The notes under the pieces are model-generated. The model saw only the letters and a list, made by a program, of their open reading frames with translations, was not told the DNA's origin and made no database searches. Positions 35,134-44,593 of a stretch of 58,032 nucleotides of DNA are shown here, piece by piece. Origin of the DNA: an uncultured Eudoraea sp. (lineage in GTDB: Bacteria; Bacteroidota; Bacteroidia; Flavobacteriales; Flavobacteriaceae). Location of the stretch: NCBI RefSeq assembly GCF_947258925.1, contig NZ_CAMYKG010000027.1, forward strand, positions 1 through 58,032. Direction: 5' to 3'. The first letter of the stretch is position 1. Each line of letters opens with the position of its first letter. Position numbers and translations under genes: made by a program.

Positions 35134-37602
35134 CTAAAAGCGCATACTCAGTTTCAGGTTAAATACACGGGATGTCATAAAATTAGGAACTGCAAACTCC
35201 TGTTTACTGTCCACATCCCTAACCCAGGTATTGGTTATAGAATTTTGATTGTTAAATAGGTTGAAAATCTCAAAACCAAAATTCAATTCTTCAAAACGAT
35301 GTAGCCAATGACCCTTGGGGTATTGTTTATTTAATCCTACAAAAGTATAGGAAATACCTAAATCTGCACGCTTATAATCTCTTAATCTATTCTGAAAATT
35401 ATATGGATCGGCGTAACTCGGCGAGCCACCGGGTACTCCGGTATTGTAAACAAGATTTAAATACATCCTTAAATTGGGTATATTAGGAATATAATCCTGC
35501 CATAGAATACCTAGTTGAAATCTCTGGTCAGTTGGTCTGGAAATATACCCCCTGTCATCAATATTTTCCTCTGTTTTAAGAAAACCCAGGCTAACCCAGG
35601 ATTCAGTTCCCGGTACAAAAGCACCGTTCATTCGCACATCAAATCCATAAGCATAAGCTTTGGCATTATTTGAAGCGGCATACCTTATCCTTACATCATC
35701 CAGCGTGTATGGATTTACATTCGATAAATTTTTGTAATAAGCTTCACTAACCAGTTTAAAAGGTCGGTTCCAAAGTTCAAAACTGTATTCGTTACCAAGC
35801 ACAAAATGAATAGATCTTTGTGCTTTTACCTGAGGTTGTATAGTTCCTGTAGGATCTCTTAATTCTCTGTAAAACGGGGGTTGCTGATATATTCCTGCTG
35901 CAAGCCTGAATAACATATCAACCTTCCATGAAGGCTTAATAGCAAATTGTCCCCTGGGACTGAAAATGATCTGAGAATTACTCGGAAATCCTTCGCCGCT
36001 AACTGTCCAAAACTGAGACCGGATACCTAGATTGTAATAAATATTGTTGGTATTCCATAGGGTTCTTCTGCTGTATTGAAGATATCCCAGAAAGCGATTG
36101 GTTCTTACAAAATTTAAAGCGGAAACAGAGGTATAAGGCACAATTTCCGCATTAAAAGGTTCTTCAGGCTGGTTATTTATGAATTCGTTGGTTGGAGGCC
36201 TGACAGAATACCCCAGGGAGTCCAGAAATTCAGATTCACGGATCTGATCGCGAAAATCTTCATGGGTATATTTAATACCCCACTCCAATGAGCTTTTGTT
36301 TTTGTTCAGGCGCCCTTTGTGCGCAACGTTAACAATAAGGGCGTCAAGATCATTTCGGGCCCGGTTAAACTGTGTGCCTATTCCTCTTGAAGAAGTAACT
36401 TCTCCAAGATTACTACCACCCAGATCTGTATCAATTTCCCCTAATTCATATTGGGCTATTACATCGGAGTACTCTTCTTCAGTAGTATGGTATACAGAAG
36501 TAATAAAACTTAACAGCACATCGTCATTTACCTTATAATCTGCTTTTAGGGCCCCAAGGCTGGTTTGGTAGTTATTATCTTCCTTACCTTGATAAAATAC
36601 TACCAGCGCCTTTGGATCGCTAATTGTTCCAAAGTTGGTCTGTCTTGAGAGAGGCACATTTTGATAGTCGTTTAACGATAGATTTCCTAAAAAGTTAAGA
36701 CTAAATTTACTTGAGAAATGGTAGGTAAGATAAGTCTGTAAATCTGCAAAAACAGGCGTAAAATTCGTGTTGGTTTGTTGGCTGTTCACCAGGAGGCTAT
36801 TATCTCTATAGCGCAAACCTGTTACGCTTGTGAAATTTCTGTTTTTAGATATTGTTTCAAGAGTTATCCCTGCGCCAAGGAAACTAGCTTCCACATTTAA
36901 TCCAAATTCTGATGGATTCTTATAGGTAATATCCAATACTGACGAGAGCCTATCCCCGTAAACCGACTGAAATCCGCCAGAGGAGAATTCGAGGTTTTGT
37001 ACCATATGGCTATTTACAAAACTCAATCCTTCTTGCTGACCGGAACGAATAAGGAAAGGGCGATAAACTTCAATATCATTAATATAAACCAGGTTTTCGT
37101 CATAATTTCCTCCCCTTACAAAATACTGCGTACTGAGTTCGTTATTTGAAGAGACGCCGGGCAGTAATTTTAACACATTTTCTACCCCCGCGTTGGCACC
37201 CGGGATTTTTCGTGCTAGTTTTGTAGAAATAGTGGTAATGCCTTCAGCACTCTTTTCCCCAGTGGCCGTTACTTCTACACCATCTACCTGTATTGCATCT
37301 GTCTTTAATACAGGATTGAATTCGAACGTCTCGTTGGTGGTAAGGATTAGATCTTCAAGGATTACGTTCTTATGACCTATATGAGAAAATATCACAGTTA
37401 TTTTCTTATCGGCTATAACTTCTAATAAATAAAAACCGGATGAATCTGTAGAGGTGCCACTTCCCTCAGCGGTAATATTTACATTAGACAAAGGTTTGTC
37501 ATTTGTTCCTAATACTACGCCCGTAATGGTTGCCTTTTGCCCTCTCAATAAACTGAGAGAACCAAAAAGAGTAAGAAGTAATAAAAGGTTAGAACACTTC
37601 AA
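35134..37602 (-). CDS. TonB-dependent outer-membrane receptor
   Basis: 822 residues. Signal peptide (CSNLLLLLTLFGSLSLLRG), carboxypeptidase-regulatory-like domain (about 25-105), plug (about 120-230; NVLKLLPGVSSNNE), then a beta-barrel ending FNLKLSMRF with the C-terminal Phe of outer-membrane proteins. No SusD partner is adjacent, so it is probably not a glycan PUL. The M23 gene sits four bases upstream and the CsgG-like gene 10 bases downstream. Substrate is unknown. Confidence 0.92.
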   Translation of the reverse strand: MKCSNLLLLLTLFGSLSLLRGQKATITGVVLGTNDKPLSNVNITAEGSGTSTDSSGFYLLEVIADKKITVIFSHIGHKNVILEDLILTTNETFEFNPVLKTDAIQVDGVEVTATGEKSAEGITTISTKLARKIPGANAGVENVLKLLPGVSSNNELSTQYFVRGGNYDENLVYINDIEVYRPFLIRSGQQEGLSFVNSHMVQNLEFSSGGFQSVYGDRLSSVLDITYKNPSEFGLNVEASFLGAGITLETISKNRNFTSVTGLRYRDNSLLVNSQQTNTNFTPVFADLQTYLTYHFSSKFSLNFLGNLSLNDYQNVPLSRQTNFGTISDPKALVVFYQGKEDNNYQTSLGALKADYKVNDDVLLSFITSVYHTTEEEYSDVIAQYELGEIDTDLGGSNLGEVTSSRGIGTQFNRARNDLDALIVNVAHKGRLNKNKSSLEWGIKYTHEDFRDQIRESEFLDSLGYSVRPPTNEFINNQPEEPFNAEIVPYTSVSALNFVRTNRFLGYLQYSRRTLWNTNNIYYNLGIRSQFWTVSGEGFPSNSQIIFSPRGQFAIKPSWKVDMLFRLAAGIYQQPPFYRELRDPTGTIQPQVKAQRSIHFVLGNEYSFELWNRPFKLVSEAYYKNLSNVNPYTLDDVRIRYAASNNAKAYAYGFDVRMNGAFVPGTESWVSLGFLKTEENIDDRGYISRPTDQRFQLGILWQDYIPNIPNLRMYLNLVYNTGVPGGSPSYADPYNFQNRLRDYKRADLGISYTFVGLNKQYPKGHWLHRFEELNFGFEIFNLFNNQNSITNTWVRDVDSKQEFAVPNFMTSRVFNLKLSMRF

Positions 37603-37606
37603 AGTA

Positions 37607-39298
37607 CTATTTTCTGTAAAACGTGCTGGTAAAGGTATTTGTATTGCCCACGTTATCTGTAACGACTACTTTGAGTTCACATTGCGTTTGATTAAGGATT
37701 TTATCGTCAAAATTGTAGGTTAGTGTTTTGGTTTTTGGCTCGTATTCCATTAATATCCACACCCCGTTTAAAGTGGCGGTATAGGTATCAATACCGCTAA
37801 GGTCATCAGATATCAGCAGGCTTAGATAACGATAGTTGGTTAACCATTGTTTTTCCCGAAAATTCTTTGTTCTGATTTTTGGTGGAATGGTATCCCTCGC
37901 CAACGTATAGGTACCGAGGTTACGGGTCCGTGTTGTGAATGTTGAACCTCGTTTAAAAGTATTCATGTAACTCATTTTATTTTTTTTACCCAGTCGTGCT
38001 ATAAATAATTCCTTTCGGTCTTGCGCTGAGTAACGGGATACATCAAATGTTATAGTAAAGTTTTTATGTGCAGGTATCCTATTATTGTGGATTACTACCG
38101 TGTCATTACCTTTTTGAAGGTCCAGATATTGATTTTCATAAAAAGTGTTTGCAGGAAAATAGACTTTTGCGGCACCCAGGTCATAATTATTTGGTTGTTT
38201 GGCTATAATGAAATAATCGGTCTTCTTTTCTTCCTTTAGTATAACTGGTTGCTCCCTTTTTCCCTCAATGGGTATTATTAATTTGACCATATTATTTGCA
38301 AGATCCTTAATATGAATTTCCACGTTATAGGAGAGTCCTTCTTTTATATTGATCTTGCCTTCATTATATATTTGATCATAAATTCCCAACCGATTACCAG
38401 GGACCATAAACAAACGTTGTATTCGCCTGTTATACTTTCCATAATGGTCATAATCTATCAATGTATTGATATATCTTGTCTCTTTAAACGAGAAAGATTC
38501 AAAATTATAATCAGTATAAATCTTTCCATTAACTATTTGCTGTACAGAAAAAACACCGTTTTTATTAGCCGCCAGATCCTGCCTGTCATAGGTGTTAATA
38601 CCAAATCCAATGGTCCCGGAGGCATATACCTTATCTGCCACATAAGATCCATCTCTTTTTCGGTTAAATTTAATTTGAATCTTCTTACTACTTCTATTTA
38701 CCTGCGCATTTGCAGACAAGGGATAGGCAAACAGACTTACGAGTGTCGGGTTCGTGGCATCCCAAACTTCCAATCCATATAGTAGCGGATTAGTAGGTTT
38801 TTCGGATATGCTGTTTCTTATTTCAAAATGGAGGTGTGGCCCGGAGGATCCGCCTGTATTTCCGGTATAAGCAATCACCTGGTCTTTTTGTACTTTAAGG
38901 TCACCATAATCAGGAAAAACCTCAACTTCATAAGACTTTTTCTCGTATTGAAGTTTCTTAATGAAAGCTTCAATTTCCGGTGCAAACTTTTGAAGATGCC
39001 CATAAACAGATGTATATCCATTGGGATGGGCAATATATATCACTTTTCCATATCCCCAAAGTCCTACTTTAATTCTGGTTATGGTGCCATTGCCTATAGC
39101 ATGCACTGGTAAACCCTGGCGTTGTTGAGTTTTGATATCAATGCCCGCATGGAAATGATTTGAGCGTAATTCACCAAATGTTCCGGCAAGGACTAAAGGA
39201 ATATTCAAAGGGGATCTGAAGACATCCTGCGGGTACTTGTCCTGCCCTGTAATAACAAGGACAGAAAAAAGCAGGATGCATAAACTAGGTATTTTCAT
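37607..39298 (-). CDS. M23 family metallopeptidase (envelope LytM domain)
   Basis: 563 residues with signal peptide. The LytM core lies early, about 43-165: zinc ligands His50 and Asp54 in SNHFHAGIDI, the His of VYGHL (101), and HLHFE with His155/157. All are present, so it should be an active peptidoglycan endopeptidase. The remaining 400 residues are beta-rich, with an Ig-like end, as in other flavobacterial M23 proteins. It is the first gene of a three-gene run with the TonB receptor. Confidence 0.92.
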   Translation of the reverse strand: MKIPSLCILLFSVLVITGQDKYPQDVFRSPLNIPLVLAGTFGELRSNHFHAGIDIKTQQRQGLPVHAIGNGTITRIKVGLWGYGKVIYIAHPNGYTSVYGHLQKFAPEIEAFIKKLQYEKKSYEVEVFPDYGDLKVQKDQVIAYTGNTGGSSGPHLHFEIRNSISEKPTNPLLYGLEVWDATNPTLVSLFAYPLSANAQVNRSSKKIQIKFNRKRDGSYVADKVYASGTIGFGINTYDRQDLAANKNGVFSVQQIVNGKIYTDYNFESFSFKETRYINTLIDYDHYGKYNRRIQRLFMVPGNRLGIYDQIYNEGKINIKEGLSYNVEIHIKDLANNMVKLIIPIEGKREQPVILKEEKKTDYFIIAKQPNNYDLGAAKVYFPANTFYENQYLDLQKGNDTVVIHNNRIPAHKNFTITFDVSRYSAQDRKELFIARLGKKNKMSYMNTFKRGSTFTTRTRNLGTYTLARDTIPPKIRTKNFREKQWLTNYRYLSLLISDDLSGIDTYTATLNGVWILMEYEPKTKTLTYNFDDKILNQTQCELKVVVTDNVGNTNTFTSTFYRK

Positions 39299-39452
39299 AA
39301 GCGTTAAGTTGGTACGAATTTAATTAATACGAGATAAACATGGAAAAAAGGTCTGTTAACAACGAAAATTTTATTTAATCTTTTTTTATTTTTTAAGAAT
39401 TGCCATATCCACGGGATTTAAAGTGTTACTTCAAGAATAATTGCAAAAACTA

Positions 39453-39483
39453 TTGCGAAGTCGTCGAAGGTGTGTTAACTTTG
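39453..39483 (+). promoter_or_regulatory. Promoter of zapB-like/zapA operon
   Basis: TTG (39453-39455), 20-bp spacer, TAACTTTG (39476-39483), matching TAnnTTTG. The start of transcription would be near 39490, after the longer frame's start at 39400, which supports translation from 39508. Confidence 0.55.
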
Positions 39484-39507
39484 TGTAAATCGCATTGTAA
39501 TTTGCAT

Positions 39508-39798
39508 ATGAGCGAATTGGTTGAAATTGTTGATTCCCTAGAAAATAAAATTAGCAAGCTTTTGCATAAAATTGAATTGCTAAACAAGGCTAAAGAAAGA
39601 TTGGAACAGGAAGTTACTGATCTTAAAACTGAGGATGAAACAATTAGGAATACCATTTTGGAATGGGAAGAAAGATATAATTCTCTCAAGCTTGCAAATT
39701 CGATGTTGGGCAGTGATACAAATAAAACTGAAGCTAAGCTCAAAATAAATACATTGATAAGAGAGTTGGATTATTGTATAGCACAACTTGCTGAATGA
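39508..39798 (+). CDS. Short coiled-coil protein, ZapB-like division factor
   Basis: 96 residues from the ATG at 39508. The longer frame from 39400 holds a Cys-rich non-coiled stretch and includes the promoter, so it is rejected. Nearly the whole product is a heptad-rich coiled coil (ELVEIVDSLENKISKLLHKI and onward). It precedes zapA by 14 bases. The pair is a constant feature of Bacteroidota, and a ZapB-like role at the Z-ring is inferred from the neighbour. Confidence 0.75.
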   Translation: MSELVEIVDSLENKISKLLHKIELLNKAKERLEQEVTDLKTEDETIRNTILEWEERYNSLKLANSMLGSDTNKTEAKLKINTLIRELDYCIAQLAE

Positions 39799-39812
39799 TG
39801 TAACAAAGATAT

Positions 39813-40109
39813 ATGGGGGAGAAGCTGAAAATAAAGCTTTCTATTGCAGATAGGGTATATCCTTTAACCATTGATCCAAGTCAGGAAGAAGGATTGAGAA
39901 AAGCTGCAAAGAATATTGAACAGCTTGCTAAGAAATTTGAGCAAAATTATGCCGTTAGAGACAAACAGGATGTACTGGCCATGTGTGCCTTGCAGTTTGC
40001 CTCGAAGATTGAACAAAGAGGCATAGATAATTCAGAGAGTACCAAAGAAGTTACTGAACGTCTAAAAGCGTTGGATCAGTTGGTAAACTCTAAACTAAGT
40101 ATAAAATAA
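39813..40109 (+). CDS. zapA: Cell division protein ZapA
   Basis: 98 residues. The N-terminal globular part (KIKLSIADRVYPLTIDPSQEE) and the long C-terminal helix (about 30-95) match ZapA. It stabilises FtsZ polymers at midcell. It follows the coiled-coil partner gene, and a 249-base gap with a candidate 6S RNA separates it from rny. Confidence 0.92.
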   Translation: MGEKLKIKLSIADRVYPLTIDPSQEEGLRKAAKNIEQLAKKFEQNYAVRDKQDVLAMCALQFASKIEQRGIDNSESTKEVTERLKALDQLVNSKLSIK

Positions 40110-40112
40110 GTT

Positions 40113-40302
40113 CTTTAACATAATACAAAGTTACTGCCCACATTGGTATTTAATTTTTGACGAACTCAACACTAATTTGTTTGAAAAGGGTGAGTTGAGT
40201 TTATAAATTGTTTACTGATCCTCAAATAGTTCGGTTTACCCTCGTGTGATAAGAACAAAAGCGAAGTAAAGTCAAAATAGGTATTGGATACAGCGTTAAA
40301 AG
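40113..40302 (+). ncRNA. ssrS: Candidate 6S RNA (6S-Flavo type)
   Basis: The 249-base gap between zapA and rny has no gene. Its ends can pair as an interrupted rod: CTTTAAC with GTTAAAAG, AATAC with GTATT, and AGTTACT with AGTAAAGT (one mismatch). Inside, AACTCAAC and GTTGAGTT pair to form a hairpin (about 40162-40201). A long stem broken by bulges is the shape of 6S RNA, and 6S genes lie next to zapA in Proteobacteria; I also recall this site in flavobacteria. The exact ends are estimates, and no covariance model was run. Confidence 0.5.
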
Positions 40303-40358
40303 CTTGAGTATTCAAATAAAAAAAGAGGACAGTAAGGTATTAATTATTAAGATAAGTT

Positions 40359-41927
40359 ATGGATATTACAACAATTGCCATAGGGGCTATAGCAGGTTTG
40401 TTAATAGGATTCATTGTAGCAAAATTATTGGAGAAAGGTAAGGCTGCCAAAACGGTTACAAATGCAAAAAAAGAAGCCAGTTCTATTTTAAAATCCGCCA
40501 GCATCGAAGGTGAGAATATAAAGAAAGATAAAATATTTCAGGCGAAAGAAAAGTTTCTGGAATTAAAAGCTGAACACGAAAAAGTAATAATAAATAAAGA
40601 AAAGAAAATTGCGGAATCTGAGAAACGAACCCGCGATAAGGAATCACAGGTTAGTGCTGAATTGGCCAAGAACAAGAAGTTAAATGAGCAGCTTATAAGC
40701 AGGCAAAAAGGTTTGGATCACAAATCTGAACTTTATGATAAAAAGCATTCTGAACTCGAAAAACTTCATAAAAGACAGGTACAGCAGTTAGAGGTAATTT
40801 CCGGCTTATCTGCCGAAGAAGCAAAAAGCCAACTCCTGGAATCTTTGAAAGAAACAGCCAAAACGGATGCAATGGCGTACTTGCAAACTACCATGGAAGA
40901 CGCCAAGCTAACTGCGCAACAGGAAGCAAAGAAAATCGTCATAAATACCATTCAGCGTATTGGTACGGAGGAAGCAGTTGAGAACTGTGTTTCGGTATTC
41001 AATCTGGAATCTGATGATGTAAAAGGTCGTATTATTGGCCGAGAGGGCCGCAATATCAGAACTCTTGAATCGGCAACCGGAGTAGAAATTATTGTTGATG
41101 ATACCCCTGAGGCTATTATACTTTCCTGTTTTGATTCAGTCCGAAGGGAGGTAGCCCGCCTTTCCCTTCATAAATTGGTTACAGATGGAAGAATTCATCC
41201 GGCCAGGATTGAAGAGATTGTTCGGAAAACCGAAAAGCAAATAGAACAGGAAATTGTTGAGGTTGGTAAACGCACGGTAATAGATCTCGGTATTCACGGA
41301 TTACATCCTGAATTAATAAGAGCTGTAGGTAGAATGAAATACAGATCTTCCTACGGTCAGAACCTATTGCAGCACTCAAGAGAGGTAGCAAAACTATGCG
41401 GGGTAATGGCTGCGGAATTAGGCTTAAACCCTAAAATAGCTAAACGTGCTGGTCTGTTGCACGATATAGGTAAAGTGCCTAATACAGAAGCAGAAGTAGA
41501 AACACCTCATGCCATTTTGGGAATGCAATGGGCAGAGAAATTCGGGGAAAAACCGGACGTCTGTAACGCCATTGGTGCCCACCATGATGAAATAGAAATG
41601 AAGACCTTAATATCACCCATTGTACAAGTATGTGATGCTATTAGCGGAGCACGTCCCGGAGCAAGGAGACAGGTACTGGATTCCTATATACAACGCCTAA
41701 AAGATCTGGAAGATATCGCCTTTGCTTTTGGAGGTGTTCAAAAAGCGTATGCTATCCAGGCAGGAAGGGAATTGAGGGTAATAGTCGAAAGTGAGAAAGT
41801 GAGCGATGATAAAGCTGCACAGCTTTCTTTTGAAATCTCACAGAAAATACAGACCGACATGACATATCCCGGTCAGGTTAAAGTTACGGTTATACGCGAA
41901 ACACGATCTGTGAATGTAGCCAAATAA
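40359..41927 (+). CDS. rny: Ribonuclease Y
   Basis: 522 residues. One N-terminal membrane helix ([19 protein letters not shown]), a coiled coil (about 30-190), a KH domain ([15 protein letters not shown] near 223-237) and an HD domain ([12 protein letters not shown]). It is the membrane-anchored endonuclease that starts mRNA decay in many bacteria without RNase E. A strong terminator follows the stop. The candidate 6S RNA lies directly upstream. Confidence 0.97.
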   Translation: MDITTIAIGAIAGLLIGFIVAKLLEKGKAAKTVTNAKKEASSILKSASIEGENIKKDKIFQAKEKFLELKAEHEKVIINKEKKIAESEKRTRDKESQVSAELAKNKKLNEQLISRQKGLDHKSELYDKKHSELEKLHKRQVQQLEVISGLSAEEAKSQLLESLKETAKTDAMAYLQTTMEDAKLTAQQEAKKIVINTIQRIGTEEAVENCVSVFNLESDDVKGRIIGREGRNIRTLESATGVEIIVDDTPEAIILSCFDSVRREVARLSLHKLVTDGRIHPARIEEIVRKTEKQIEQEIVEVGKRTVIDLGIHGLHPELIRAVGRMKYRSSYGQNLLQHSREVAKLCGVMAAELGLNPKIAKRAGLLHDIGKVPNTEAEVETPHAILGMQWAEKFGEKPDVCNAIGAHHDEIEMKTLISPIVQVCDAISGARPGARRQVLDSYIQRLKDLEDIAFAFGGVQKAYAIQAGRELRVIVESEKVSDDKAAQLSFEISQKIQTDMTYPGQVKVTVIRETRSVNVAK

Positions 41928-41948
41928 GGAATTGTCTCAGAAAAATTG

Positions 41949-41976
41949 AAAAACGGGCTTTAAGGCTCGTTTTTGC
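41949..41976 (+). terminator. Rho-independent terminator of rny
   Basis: AAAAACGGGC, loop TTTAA, GGCTCGTTTTT: seven pairs with one G-T, flanked by A- and T-runs. It begins 22 bases after the stop. Confidence 0.85.
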
Positions 41977-42030
41977 TTTTATAACTATCTGGTAGTATTC
42001 AAAGAGGTTATGACCGCTTATTCCACCTGT

Positions 42031-43353
42031 TTAATCAACGACAAATTTAAAACCGGCAGTGATGATACCCGCGCTCAAACCGGTGTTTCTCTTGTAGTAA
42101 TTGTATTTGACATCTATGCTTTTCAAACCAAATTTTAGTTTATGTTGTTTCATAATAATGTTGGTGTAGTTAATTCCAAAACCAAATTGATTTGCATTGT
42201 ACTTAGACAAATCATAATCTGAAGTATAGAATGGGGAGGTAGACAGATGTTGGTTGTAGGGGGCAAAATAATCCGCGGCTTGCTGGTTATAAAAACGGTA
42301 AGATGGATACAAGGTGAATTTCCTGGCGATTTTAACGGGAACTTCAATACTAAGTGTATTCGAATTTATCCCCCAATCATCAAAATAATATCTATAATAC
42401 GATCTCACCACCAGATATTCATTGATGAAAAAATTGAGTCGGCCCCCCAGGGCGACCTTAAACCTGGAATCAGGTAAGCGTTCTATATCATCCGCCAGAT
42501 GAAAGTTATCAATAAAAGAATCAGCCACATCACTAAAGTAAACCCGCTGAAAAGGTGTTGAAAGCAAACCTTGCTGCAATACTAGATCGGTTAGGAAAGT
42601 CCCTTGAATATTTTTAGTAAGGATTTGTGACAAGCCAACCCCAAAGGAATAGGAGTTCCGTTTCTGATCTGTTAAAACGCTAAAGTCAGGACTGTAATTA
42701 GGGTTACCTGTTATAGTATTTTCTATAAATAAAAAATCTTCTAATCCCCTTCCTCCGGGAGCAAAAGGACGAAGTTCATAGGGGTAGATGAGCGTCCATT
42801 TGTCTAGAAATACATTACCCCTAAACCCAAGTTCGGTATTTTTCTCATTGAATAATCGTGTATAGCTACCCCCAAAACCAAGGGAGTTGTAATCGTATTC
42901 AGTGGAATATGAAAGATTTGCGGTCCATATGGAATTCCTATCATCTGAACTATGGCTGTAATTACCGGTAATATTATACCAGGTATCATCCCTGGAAGCA
43001 CCCGAGGCAGCTATAAAAGGATCTGCAAAACCTTTGTCAAACGGGTTAATATTACTCGAAGAGGCAGAAGTATATGCCGAAATACCGGCATCTAATGTTA
43101 ATACATCATCATCACTTAAAGGAATAGATACCACCAATGTTCCAGTAATATCTGTTAATTCTTCAGTACCACGGCCTCCGGTAACAGCAGCATTTTGTCC
43201 ATCCTGACTGTAATAACTGGTCAAAATATCTATTTCAGTTGATTCTAAAACCCTGTTCTTATAAACTTCTTTATTTTGCTCCGAACTTTGGGAACGACCA
43301 ATCGCGAAAACGACCACCAGTGCGATAAAAAGTAAGAGTTTATGTTTTATCAT
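42031..43353 (-). CDS. DUF3570 outer-membrane beta-barrel protein
   Basis: 440 residues. Signal peptide (LLLFIALVVVFAIGRSQS) and alternating amphipathic strands throughout, ending GIITAGFKFVVD with a barrel-like C-terminus. The family is DUF3570. Two serine-rich sites occur early: SAYTSASSSN (about 92-101) and IAASGASRDD (about 114-123), whose SGAS (117-120) resembles the S/T-G-A-S/T flavinylation motif recognised by ApbE. It is last in the thioredoxin-apbE-DUF4266-DUF3570 run. The function is unproven; a redox-linked outer-membrane role is inferred from context. Confidence 0.88.
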   Translation of the reverse strand: MIKHKLLLFIALVVVFAIGRSQSSEQNKEVYKNRVLESTEIDILTSYYSQDGQNAAVTGGRGTEELTDITGTLVVSIPLSDDDVLTLDAGISAYTSASSSNINPFDKGFADPFIAASGASRDDTWYNITGNYSHSSDDRNSIWTANLSYSTEYDYNSLGFGGSYTRLFNEKNTELGFRGNVFLDKWTLIYPYELRPFAPGGRGLEDFLFIENTITGNPNYSPDFSVLTDQKRNSYSFGVGLSQILTKNIQGTFLTDLVLQQGLLSTPFQRVYFSDVADSFIDNFHLADDIERLPDSRFKVALGGRLNFFINEYLVVRSYYRYYFDDWGINSNTLSIEVPVKIARKFTLYPSYRFYNQQAADYFAPYNQHLSTSPFYTSDYDLSKYNANQFGFGINYTNIIMKQHKLKFGLKSIDVKYNYYKRNTGLSAGIITAGFKFVVD

Positions 43354-43397
43354 AGATTTTTTATAAAAAATAGCATAGTGTTCGTGCCAAAAATTAT

Positions 43398-43610
43398 TTA
43401 GTTACATCCGCAGCCACCTCCGGTTTTGCCACCATTGGCTCCCGCAGCTGCTTCGCGGTAGGAATGAAAAACTGTAATATTTCTATCACACAACTTTTCT
43501 GATAACTCCATATCGGGATCATTGAGATTTACTTTTTCATATCCCTTAACGGCCACGCAGCTACTTAAAACTACAAGGAAGCACGTTGCTAAAACTATTT
43601 TCCTGATCAT
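43398..43610 (-). CDS. DUF4266 small lipoprotein with Cys-Gly-Cys tail
   Basis: 70 residues. Lipobox VLSSC (Cys18), then a conserved core (YEKVNLNDPDMELSEK) and a glycine-rich end with GGGCGC before the final Asn. It matches DUF4266, which seems to be always found near DUF3570 and ApbE genes. The CGC tail could bind metal or take part in thiol exchange with the thioredoxin-like protein encoded upstream. Its start overlaps the apbE stop by four bases. Confidence 0.85.
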   Translation of the reverse strand: MIRKIVLATCFLVVLSSCVAVKGYEKVNLNDPDMELSEKLCDRNITVFHSYREAAAGANGGKTGGGCGCN

Positions 43611-44593
43611 AACCTATCTATTTCTATATTATGGCTGGTAAACACCTTCCCATTTTCGTCAATAATTATGCACTCTACCTGAGGTAACTGATTAATTCGG
43701 TTTAATCCTGTTTCTTTTCCCATTACAAAAACAGATGTTGCCAGGGCATCGGCTAATTCCGCCTTGGGAGCGAATACAGTTACACTTAAAATTCCGGTTG
43801 CCGGATAACCTGTACGCGGGTCTATAATATGTGCATATCGAATACCATTAAGACGCACAAATTTTTCATAATTACCGGAAGTAACTACGGCCCCATTAGT
43901 AATTGGCAAAATAGCAGCTGCTTTCGTTTTATTTAAGGGATTGGTAATGGCTACAGTCCATTCATTGCCATTGGGTTGTCTGCCCCATGTATTCATATCT
44001 CCGGAAGCATTTATAATACCGGCCTGCACCCCGTTTTCGAGTAATAGGGATTTAGCCATATCTGCTGCATATCCCTTTCCAATGGCTCCAAAGCCTATTT
44101 TCATACCCTTCTTTTTAAGAAAGACCGATCTGTTCTTTGTATCCAAAATAATATTCCGGAATCCTACCTTTGCTACCGATGATTCTATTTCCTTCGTGTT
44201 AGGCATTGTTTTCATGCTGCCATCGAATTTCCAGATTTTGTCCATAGACGCATAACTAATGTCAAATGCACCATCGGTAATCCCGGACAGTTTTATAGCC
44301 CTATCGATTAATTCGAATAATTCTTCACTAACCCTGACCGATTTTATTCCTGCATTCTGGTTTATTTCAGAGGTTTCTGATTTTGGATCCCAGGAAGAAA
44401 TTAACTTTTCTATCCTTGTAATCTCAGAAATTGCAAGATCTATATAGGTTTTGGCCTCTAGAGAGTCATTGGCCACAACGGTAATCTGAAAACCGCTGCC
44501 CATTCTTTTTACATTGCGCTGAAAAGTTTGCTGTGCCGTTAAGGGTACAATAAAGAACATGAGAATAATAAGGGAGCTATTTAGTTTTACCAT
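43607..44593 (-). CDS. apbE: FAD:protein FMN transferase (ApbE)
   Basis: 328 residues with signal peptide (LIILMFFIVPLTAQ). Motifs: GFGAIGKGYAADMAK, INASGDMNTWG, HIIDPRTGYPATG and ADALATSVFVMG. ApbE moves FMN from FAD onto a Ser/Thr of secreted targets, usually FMN_bind or NqrC/RnfG proteins. None is encoded in the window, so the target may be the neighbouring barrel protein or lie elsewhere. It abuts the thioredoxin gene with no gap and overlaps the DUF4266 gene. Confidence 0.93.
   Translation of the reverse strand: MVKLNSSLIILMFFIVPLTAQQTFQRNVKRMGSGFQITVVANDSLEAKTYIDLAISEITRIEKLISSWDPKSETSEINQNAGIKSVRVSEELFELIDRAIKLSGITDGAFDISYASMDKIWKFDGSMKTMPNTKEIESSVAKVGFRNIILDTKNRSVFLKKKGMKIGFGAIGKGYAADMAKSLLLENGVQAGIINASGDMNTWGRQPNGNEWTVAITNPLNKTKAAAILPITNGAVVTSGNYEKFVRLNGIRYAHIIDPRTGYPATGILSVTVFAPKAELADALATSVFVMGKETGLNRINQLPQVECIIIDENGKVFTSHNIEIDRL

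Noticed and set aside
39400..39507. N-terminal extension of the ZapB-like gene
   Set aside because: The extension holds a predicted promoter and a Cys-rich stretch unlike the coiled-coil body.
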